DNA from: Castanea sativa
Lineage: Eukaryota; Streptophyta; Magnoliopsida; Fagales; Fagaceae
Assembly (NCBI RefSeq): GCF_040712315.1
Contig: NC_134013.1
Location: forward strand, 65,255,501-65,319,500
Direction of reading: 5' to 3'
Length of the DNA: 64,000 nt
A model generated the notes under the pieces. The model was not told where the DNA came from and did not search any database. It saw only the letters and a program-made list of their open reading frames with translations. Within the stretch, counting starts at the first letter, position 1. Each line of letters begins with the position of its first letter. Position numbers and translations under genes: made by a program. Below are positions 55,597 through 64,000 of this stretch, one piece after another.

Positions 55597-58500
55597 ATGG
55601 ATAAAAAGGATGTTTTTCTTCCTCGCCCCATCAATACTGTATTGGAGGGGATTAGGAATTACTTATCATAGTCTCAAGCTATGCGCAGTTTTCTTAAGGG
55701 TCGCATGCTCTGGCATTATTGCACTGGTGCAATCACTATTCCTGTGAAAGGGGCAAGTGAAGAAGATACTGCCTTCCTCAGTCGCATGATTGAATGGGAT
55801 AGTTACAATCACATGATCCTCACATGGATTCGAAACACTTCCATTCCCTCCATCTCCAATATGATGGGCAACTTTGATGATGCGAAATCAGCATGGGATA
55901 TGTCGGCCAAAAGATACTCTACTACTCACGGATCCATGAAATATCAGTTAGTGGTTGAATTGCATCAACTCAGGCAAGAACCGGGGCAATCCATCAATGA
56001 CTGCTATGATCAGCTTCGCTTCATTTGGGACCAAATTGACCTTTCTGATCCAACTTGGGCATGCTCAAAGGATGCTCAACAATATGCTGCTGTTAGAGAT
56101 GAATTTCATCTCTATGAGTTCCTGATGTCACTCCACAAGGACTATGAGCCCATTCGAGGTCAGCTTCTTAATCGTAGTCCTCCTCCCTCTCTTGATACTG
56201 CTGTGAACGAGTTAGTAAGAGAAAAAACTCGCCTTGCAACTCTTCAAGCCCAGGGTAAGTTTAATGTTCTGGCCCTTACTCCTTCTGCTCCACCCATAAA
56301 GCAACCTCAGCACTCAGGTGATCCTTCTGGCTCCAACAATCGTCACAGACAGACCAACAAAAAGTTCTGCAACTATTGCAAGCGTCCTGGCCACACTATT
56401 GAGACTTGTTACCATCGCAACAAATCTACTGTTGCAGTTGCTAATACTGAGTCTACTCCGCCAATGCCTCCCATTTCAGCTGAGTCCCAGTCTTCTGGAT
56501 CCACTATCAACCTCTCACCCACTGAACTACAGGAGATCATAGCTCAGGCTGTTTGTATGGCTGGTAATGCATCTCTTTCCACTGCTCTCTCAGTTTTACC
56601 CGGTACGTCTCAAACTTGGCTTTTTGATTCTGCCTGTGGCAATCACATGACACCTCACTTGTCCTTATTCTCCAAACTTGACCCTGCACCACATCCCCTA
56701 AATATTCACATAGCTAATGGTTCCACCATGCATGGGAATAGTCTAGGTTTTGTTTCGACCTCCAACCTCTCTGTTCCTAGGGTCTACCATGTCCCTGACC
56801 TATCCTATAATTTGTGTTCTGTGGGACAATTAGCTGAACTAGGTTATCGCCTTATTTTTTACTATTCTGGGTGTATTGTGCAGGATCCGAGGACGGGGCA
56901 AGAGCTTGGGACCGGCCCTAGAGTTGGGCATATGTTTCCCGTGGACAATCTTCATCTTCCACCTATTGCTCCAGTGTCTGTTGTTGCTGCTGCCGCTGCG
57001 GTGTCTTCCTTACCCTCTCGCTCACTTTGGCACTCTCGTCTTGGTCATGCACCCTCTTCTCGGGTACAACAGTTAGCTTCTAAGGGTCTGTTAGGTTCTG
57101 TGTCCAAAGACAATTTTGATTATACTTCATGCCAGTTAGGAAAACAACCAGCTTTATCTTTTGATAATAGTGATTCTATTTCTAATAGTATGTTTGAGTT
57201 AATTCATTCTGATGTTTGGGGACCTTTTCCTATTGCTAGTATTGGTGGATCTCGATATTTTGTTGTTTTTATCGATAATTATTCTCGTTACAGTTGGATC
57301 TTTCCTATGAAATCTCGTTCTGAAATTTTGCCAATATACAGTAACTTTGCAAAAATGGTTAAAACCCAATTCTCCAAAATAATCAAAAAATTTCGTTCTG
57401 ATAATGCTCTTGAATATACTCAATATGCTTTTCAAGCTCTGTTACACTCCTATGGCACTGTACATCATCTAACCTGTCCACGTACCTCTCAGCAAAATGG
57501 TCGAGCTGAACGAAAATTTCGTCATATTCTTGACACTGTTCGTGCTCTTCTTCTTTCTACCAAAGTTCCTCCCCCATTTTGGGGTGAAGCTGTTCTTCAT
57601 GCTATTCACACTATTAATTGCATTCCAAGCACTGTCATCCATAATCAAACTCCATATGAGCGCCTCTTTAGGTCACCCCCTGACTATCATCACCTTCGCT
57701 CCTTTGGATTTGCTTATTTCGTTCTTCTTCAGCCTCATGAGCATAACAAACTTGAGCCTCGATCTAGACTTTGTTGTTTCCTTGGTTATGGCGAAACACA
57801 AAAGGGGTATCGGTGTTATGATCCTGTCTCTCATCGTCTTCGTGTTTCTCATAATGTTGTCTTCTGGGAACACCGCTTGTTTGTTGAACTCTCTCATTTT
57901 CATTCTTCCCTAACTACCTCATCTGTACTCGAAGTCTTTCCAGAGGAGTCTCATGTTCCTTCTCCAAATCCTATTGATCCTCCTTTGGACTTCTCTATTC
58001 AACCTCCAGATCTTTTTTATGCTTCTTTTGGACAGGTCGAAGATGAACAGGTTGATGACGAGCTACCCCAACTTAAGCCTGGGTCCCCCGCTCCTGCTCC
58101 GCCTGAAGATCCTCCACAAGACCTTCCACCTCCACATGACATTCCACCTCGTCACTCAACCCGGGTAAGATCCATTCCTACACATTTACTTGACTATCAT
58201 TGTTACACTGCCCTTGCTACACTCCACGAGCCTCAAACCTATCGTGAGGCCTCCACTGACCCTTTATGGCAGATTGCAATGAAAGAGGAACTTGATGCAT
58301 TAACCAAAAACCATACTTGGGACCTGGTTACGTTCCTTCCTGGACAGTCTGTGGTTGGTTGTAAGTGGATCTATAAGATTAAGACTCGCTCAGATGGGTC
58401 CATTGAGTGCTATAAGGCTCGTCTTGTTGCAAAAGGTTTTACACAGGAGTATGGGATTGATTATGAAGAGACCTTTGCTCCAGTTGCTCGCATCTCATCT

Positions 58501-59754
58501 ATTCGTGCCCTCCTGGCTATTGCTGCTGCTAGCAAATGGAATCTTTTTCAGATGAATGTTAAAAATGCATTCCTTAATGGGGATTTGAATGAAGAAGTTT
58601 ACATGCAACCTCCTCCAGGTCTCTCCATTGAATCAAACAAGGTTTGCTGCCTTCGACGTGCATTGTATGGTCTTAAACAAGCTCCAAAAGCTTGGTTTGC
58701 AAAATTTAGCTCTACCATCTTTCGCTTGGGTTACACTACCAGTCCTTATGATGCTGCCTTATTTCTTCGTCGTACTGATAAAGGCACTATTTTACTTCTC
58801 CTCTATGTGGATGATATGATCATAACTGGTGATGACCTTAGTGGCATACAAGAACTCAAGGATTTTCTCTGTCAGCAGTTTGAGATGAAAGATCTTGAAC
58901 ACCTTAGCTATTTCTTGGGTCTTGAAATCACTCGTTCCTCAGATGGTCTTTATATTACTCAAGCCAAGTATGCCTCTGACTTTTTGTCTCATGCTGGACT
59001 CATTGACAGCAAGACTGTTGACACCTTAGTTGAGCTTGATGCGCATCTGACTCCTTTGGGGGGGAAACCATTGTCTAATCCTTCTCTTTACAAATGATTG
59101 GTTGGCAGCCTAGTCTATCTCACAGTTACTCGTCCAAACATTTCCTATGCTGTTCATCAGGTCAGCCAGTATTTGTCTGCTCCATGGTCGATTCACTATG
59201 CTGTTGTTCTGCGCATTCTTCGATACTTGAAGGTCACTCTCTTCCATGGCCTTTTCTACTCAGCTCAGTCTCCTCTTGTACTCCATGCATTCTCTAATGC
59301 TGATTGCGCAGGAGATCCCACTGATCGTAGGTCCACCACTGGCTATTGTTTCCTCCTTGGCTCTTCCTTGATTTCTTGGCGAAGTAAGAACCAAACCTTT
59401 GTGGCCCGCTCCAGTACTGAAGCAGAATATCGTGCTCTTGCTGATACCACATTTGAGCTCCTTTGGTTACGATGGCTTCTTAAGGACTTAGGTGTGTCTA
59501 CATCCTCTGCTACTCCTTTTTATTGTGATAATCAAAGTGTCATTTACATTGCTCACAATGATATCTTCCATGAACGAACTAAACATATCGAGATTGATTG
59601 TCATATTATCCGTTATCATCTTGTTCATGGTGCTCTCAAGCTCTTCTCCGTCTCCTCCAAAGATCAATTTGTAGACATGTTTACCAAGTCCCATCCTAAG
59701 GGACGCCTTCGTGATTTAGTTGACAACCTCAAGCTGGTCTCACATCCACCTTGA
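55597..59754 (+). pseudogene. copia gag-pol polyprotein with two in-frame stops, about 1385 codons
   Basis: A single frame runs from the ATG at 55597 to TGA at 59752-59754, broken only by TAG at 55669-55671 (codon 25) and TGA at 59095-59097. Domains in order: gag (about 55700-56250), zinc knuckle CNYCKRPGHTIETC (56367-56408), protease LFDSACGNHMTPH, GAG-pre-integrase and integrase (about 57000-57700; HSDVWGP, SDNALEY, QQNGRAERK), RT (about 58300-59000; YVDDMIITG at 58804-58830), RNase H with GDPTDRRSTTGY. Oddities: the pre-integrase zinc site reads YTSCQLGK where the relative has CVSCQLGK, so one Cys ligand is lost (57121-57123). The RNase H stretch reads SNADCAGD where the relative has SDADWVGD. 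Both stops look like C-to-T changes. Confidence 0.94.
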
Positions 59755-59767
59755 GGTTGAGGGGGGC
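59752..59767 (+). other. polypurine tract
   Basis: TGAGGTTGAGGGGGGC directly before the 3' LTR, partly overlapping the polyprotein stop codon. Confidence 0.85.
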
Positions 59768-59960
59768 TGTTAACATATATTCAGTATTGTGGGCTTGGCC
59801 CAATTAGATTACTTACTTGTATAACACACATTATACTACACTCTTACTTGTATTGTACTCATATTTACTTGTACAGTACTCATATGCCTCCTATATAAAG
59901 GCACTCATGTATATTGTTTCAGTGAGAAATACAATACTATTGAATTCAGTATTTCTAACA
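59768..59960 (+). repeat. copia 3' LTR
   Basis: 193 bp, pair of 54828-55020. TATATAAA at about 59893-59899. Confidence 0.95.
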
Positions 59961-59965
59961 CTGAA

Positions 59966-61755
59966 AAATATTTTACATTGAGACAAATGTAGTTGAAGTG
60001 TGGTTTTCTTGGTCAATGTACAATGGTTTCGGTTTTTTACAATCACTTTAAACACGAGAAAATGAGAAACAGTTTCTGAAAAATGTTTTATGCTGAAACA
60101 GCAGGGGGCTTTTAGCACCATAATTAGCTGTGTCTTATAATTAATGTTTTTTAAGTTTAGTTTCAATTTAGACACTTTAAAAGGGCAGCAATGTTTATCG
60201 GACAGTCCAAAAAAAAGACATTTCATGTTCATACCTACAAGGGTGAGAAACAGAAAATTGGAATGCTTTGAAAGCCATGATTGCAATATGAATTGGTCTC
60301 CAGCTAATTTGAACTTCCAGATGCCAACACATTGCACGTGCACCATGCACACTGATAAAGTACAGACATAATGAATAAATTTCTCAGTCCTTGCCTCCCT
60401 ATGGATCTCGCGTCACCTTTTGTTCTCTTACATCCGCCTACAGACACACCCAAATCTACACCCACTTACTTACATACGGACCACCACAGAACAGATACAT
60501 ACTGAAAACATAATTTAAGTATACCTATCACAAAGTAGCACTTAAGCATATCGTGAATTTGGGTTAAATGTGTCCCTAACATTATTCTAAATCTCACAAG
60601 CAGCCCAGACATCTGTTTTCATTTTGTAATCTAACATCCACATCAAAACCGCATAAAAGAAATCAACTTATCAAAGGTTCCCCAACTTTTGTTCTATATA
60701 GGTTTCAAAAGTTGTAGAATTTTCACCAAGTATGTTCCCCATTTGCTCTCCTTTAAGGGAACATATTTTCATTTTTAATACGTGTTGAAGCCTCTTACTA
60801 CAACTTCGGCTAATGTTTGTAATATATGTAAACATTGACATTGACAATGTTTGAGATAGAGGGCCGCATGGAGGCCTTTTGGTCTAGGTAGGGTAACTAG
60901 AATAATGTTTGACATTGAAAGCAAATTTGTTTAAGGCTTATTGGTCTATGGAGTTAGGTGGGACTGCCTTTGCATTAGTACTATTCTTCTTTCTAATTCA
61001 TATTCTGGGGAGACTGGAATGATGATGATTGGCTTTCTTGACTTCTAATAATTAATTTCATACATATTATGATAGACAGAAGTGTAATACGAGACAAATT
61101 TTGGGAAGTTCATAAATCAGTACATGCTCATCCGTTCTTAATCGAGCAAGTTTGACTATAAATTTAGTTGTTTTCTAAAGCTACAAGCCTACAACTTCTA
61201 CTCAAAAAATTAATATGGTTACATGTTTTGAAAATCTAATCATTGAATTGTATGTTCTTTATATTCTTAACATACACAAAATTTTATTTCAATCAAATGT
61301 TATTTACTATTCAATCCATAATTTATTTTTTATGCATAATTTTATACTACAAAAACTTGAAATTTAAATATTTGATTGATGACGTAGTTATTGATCTTTA
61401 ACCTTTTTGAAATTTTACAAGCACATGAGATATAAGAAGAAAATGTAATCTAAAAGTGAATTTGTCAAAATTCACATCTAATAAAAATATATTAAATAAA
61501 GTTGTAGCATTAACAAAGTTTGTTGCTAAACTTTATCCTACTCAAAATATAAAGTAAGTGTTAGGTGAATTGATGCATGTGTATATTTTTTGCTCAAATT
61601 CGAATTCAAGTTCTTCCCATGAAAAGAATGAAACGTGATAAGAAATTGACAACACTACTTACTAGTCTTTCGACCAAGTAATGTAGAGTCGTAGACACTA
61701 CCATCAAAATCCAATTGGATAACACTTGTCATTAAGATTTATTTACTAAAAACTA
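59966..61755. other. intergenic, nothing recognised
   Basis: AT-rich DNA. The 153-codon minus-strand frame at 59891-60352 overlaps the LTR and matches no family I know. No RNA gene seen. Confidence 0.55.
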
Positions 61756-62503
61756 ATGTACTAGGTTTAAGATCTTTTAGAGTTCCTAGAGTACTTTACC
61801 ATGTAAAGTTCTTTTAATCTTAAACTTTCATTTATAATAAAAGGTCTAGATTTTGCCATATCATTAATCCACTAACAAATCTACAAAAATAATGATTTTA
61901 AAAAATAACTGCTCATAAATGATAGGTATTACCTTAAATGCGAATAGTGGCTATGACATTGCAGCATTAAATGCAAAAGAAATTTTCTTATTTAGAAAAT
62001 TGATTATTATGTACATAGACCAAGAAGCATATATATATATATATAATTGATATATGAATGGCAGAGACACTTGGGTTTTCATTCCAATTTTTTTAGTCTT
62101 CTATTAATTTTATTAAAATTAAGCATATAAATGTTTTTCTTTTCTTTTCAAGTACATGATTGGCACTTAGGATCATAAAATATGATTTTTATATGTCCCA
62201 TTTCAGTCAAACCTATGCTTTGAAATTAACAACCAAAATGATTTGTTGATCAAATTGAAAAATGAAGAGGGGAAGGAGAAGATGACTTCACGTTTTCTTA
62301 GAGACCTGATTTAGGTAAAAGAGGCAAGGCAATAATTATCATTTATGAGTAGTTATTTTTTAAACCATTATTTTAGGGGATTTGTTAGTGGATTAATGAT
62401 ATGGAAAAATCTGGACCTTTTATTATAAACGAATGGTTAAGATTAATAGCACTCTATATGGTAGAGTACCCTAAGAACTCTAAAGGATCTCAATCCAATG
62501 TAC
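61756..62503. mobile_element. foldback/MULE-like MITE with about 170-bp terminal inverted repeats
   Basis: The left arm (about 61758-61935) and the right arm (about 62335-62503) are inverted copies with high identity. Shared blocks, left arm versus the complement of the right arm, include CCATATCATTAATCCACTAA, TTTATAATAAAAGGTC, AAAAAATAACT and CTCATAAATGATA. The central 400 bases are AT-rich with a TA microsatellite (about 62030-62045) and no ORF. Long arms suggest a Mutator-like or foldback element; no target duplication is obvious. Confidence 0.72.
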
Positions 62504-62546
62504 TATCACCTCATACCTACATAGGGAATAAATTCATTGTACCATA

Positions 62547-63253
62547 TGTGGGGAGTAAAAGGACCCAAGTGGGCATGTGGCCCTTTGGGCTCTAGCAAGG
62601 AGGGCCGATCTGTTCATAAGCTAGGAATTTGTTAGTACTATGAATCGGCCCATATGCCGAGGGTCCAAAGATACAGCCGAGGGTGAGTTCCTCATCGGAC
62701 CGTTCCAAGAGGACTCGGAGACTCACTACAAAGGTCAAGGCAGAATTCTGGAAAGACTGTTGGTTAAAAGGGGGAGGCCCTGAACCTTCTAGATGCACCA
62801 GTGTTAAAGAAAATATCAAGAGCAAAGGCTGCCACCTCCGCATTAAAGACTATGCACCTACCTCCCTGGCCGCATTAATGGGAAAGTGACCCCTGAACAG
62901 TAGGGCTGAAACTTCTAGTCACTGTCCAAAAAGCATCAGGAAAGGAAGTATTTAAGAGGGGTGAAGGCCAAAGAGGGGGGGGGTTTTCTGTAACTAAGAA
63001 AGAAATTAAGAATTGTAAGCTTTAAAGAAAGAAAGAGAAATAATACAGATTTAGTCATCGGCTCACGTCCAAGGAGGTCTATTTGCAATTATCGTTTATT
63101 ATTTACAAGTGTTTGTAACTTTTAGCCTGTTATCAAGTTCTCAGTACTTCAAACCTAGGTTTCAAGCCCACACTCTACAAATTTCATTGTTTAAGGCTCA
63201 TTGGGCCTGAGCCCGTAGTTGTCTTTGGGTCTAGGTGCAATTGTACACTTACA
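62547..63253 (+). mobile_element. solo LTR of a gypsy-type element, 707 bp
   Basis: It starts TGTGGGGAG and ends GTACACTTACA (TG..CA), with an exact 5-bp duplication CCATA on each side (62542-62546, 63254-63258). No internal region follows. Parts match the partial LTRs at 39826-40072 and 43070-43659. A single LTR with its own duplication means the internal part was lost by recombination between LTRs. Confidence 0.85.
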
Positions 63254-63614
63254 CCATATTTTGTGTTCTATTTTATATTTCACCAATCACAATTTGTCAT
63301 GTATTTAATTTTTTTTTCCATTTTAAACTTCAACTATTTTATAAAGAAGTAAAATAAATATATGGCAAGTTGTGATTCCGAATTCACTAATTAAGCATTT
63401 GTCCTATGACAGGTTCAATCATCTTACCCTAAAAAATAAAAGAAAGAAGAAGAAGAAAAATCTCCAATTATTTAGTATTTAAAAACTAGTCCACTTAATT
63501 GCAATCTCCCCTTAGACCAAATTCACTCACCAGGAAAGCCCCCCCCCCCTCTCCAAAGCAATTAAAATGAACCATAAAATAAGACTATCATAGAGGATAA
63601 TTTCATTTAACGTT

Positions 63615-63884
63615 CCGTTTGTTTCAGTAGAAAACCGTATGTGAATATAGTTTTTTTATTTGCCAGTATACCAAAAAATAGGTTAAAAGAAAATTATCTT
63701 TTAACTTCCCTTAATTAGCTTAGTGTGATATAAAGTTGTTTTCTGTTACCGTTTGTTTCAATGAAAAACCTTATGTGAAGATACTTTTTTTTTTGCCGTA
63801 TAAAAAAATATGGGTAAAAAAAAAATATCTCTTAACTTCTTTTAATTAGCTTGGTGTGATATATAGTTGTTTTTTGTTAAAATT
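63615..63884. repeat. tandem duplication, two units of about 134 bp
   Basis: CCGTTTGTTTCA starts at 63615 and 63749. Each unit continues with GAAAACC-TATGTGAA, TTTGCC, TTAATTAGCTT and TGTGATATA-AGTTGTTTT. GTTTGTTTCA is common at plant MITE ends, so this may be a transposon edge running out of the window. Confidence 0.75.
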
Positions 63885-64000
63885 TTCTAGAGAACAATTT
63901 TGTCTCACACAAAGATAAATAAAAAATAAAAACAATTCTATTTCATGCGAAGCTAAACAAGAGAAGTTAATAGAGATAGTTTTTTAACTCATTTTAATGT

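Larger units (their letters stand above)
54828..59960 (+). mobile_element. Ty1/copia retrotransposon, structurally complete, 5.13 kb
   Basis: Two 193-bp LTRs (54828-55020, 59768-59960) are flanked by an exact 5-bp duplication CTGAA (54823-54827, 59961-59965). The element has a tRNA-Met primer site, leader, gag-protease-integrase-RT-RNase H polyprotein and polypurine tract. By hand count the LTRs differ at 9 of 193 positions, all transitions. It belongs to the same family as the minus-strand element at 45720-50348 but keeps its gag. Two in-frame stops make it non-functional as read. Confidence 0.96.

Noticed and set aside
59891..60352. 153-codon minus-strand ORF
   Set aside because: Overlaps the copia 3' LTR and its flank; resembles no family and is likely chance.
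63749..64000. start of a further transposon at the window edge
   Set aside because: The GTTTGTTTCA-type motif is suggestive, but no opposite end or duplication is visible before the sequence stops.

Overview
This window is nuclear DNA from a dicotyledonous plant, probably a woody species. Fagaceae (oak or chestnut) is my guess from the style of its repeats, not something I can prove here. The evidence for a plant is AT-rich intergenic DNA, small exons with GT..AG introns, a phloem-specific SEO gene, a chloroplast RNA-binding protein, and dense plant-type LINE, copia, gypsy, hAT, Harbinger and Helitron insertions. There are no prokaryotic genes, CRISPR arrays or operons.

Four intact host genes can be modelled exon by exon. 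(1) 3564-11097, minus: a complete 7-exon sieve-element-occlusion (SEO) gene encoding 699 aa. (2) 18951-26078, plus: a 7-coding-exon gene for a NET-domain (BET extra-terminal) protein without a bromodomain, about 284 aa, with a probable non-coding first exon at about 15130-15234. (3) 29066-31573, minus: a 4-exon chloroplast ribonucleoprotein of the cp31 type, 311 aa, two RRMs. (4) 34240-36808, minus: a 2-exon SAM-methyltransferase-like gene, 289 aa. A decayed tandem copy of the 5' half of gene 4 lies at 37660-38535. A degenerate F-box-like pseudogene is at 51800-52544. The host genes have no evident functional link to one another.

The rest is mobile DNA. 1-3126 holds Harbinger-like and hAT-like non-autonomous elements and a SINE. 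The SEO introns carry a Harbinger element with TAA duplications, a hAT element with an exact 8-bp duplication and a short Helitron. The NET-gene introns carry three sense-oriented LINE fragments, two with clear 14-bp target duplications and one split by a Helitron, plus a gypsy remnant. The stop codon of the NET gene itself comes from a tiny LINE-like insertion: 7 bases plus a poly-A tract, flanked by a 14-bp duplication. 38803-40072 is a gypsy gag-protease fragment joined to a piece of LTR. Related LTRs recur at 43070-43659 and 62547-63253, the latter a solo LTR with a 5-bp duplication.

Two related Ty1/copia elements lie head to head: 45720-50348 (minus, gag mostly deleted, many stops) and 54828-59960 (plus, broken by two in-frame stops). 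Both carry tRNA-Met primer sites, polypurine tracts and a leader rich in W-box and TGACG motifs. The minus copia seems to sit, with a GC-rich hAT element, inside a large Helitron (about 44619-54274) that also contains the F-box pseudogene. 61756-62503 is a foldback element with terminal inverted repeats of about 170 bp. I found no wholly new gene system. The most interesting signals are the micro-LINE insertion that rewrote a C-terminus, the nested Helitron, and the stress-type motif arrays in the copia leaders.
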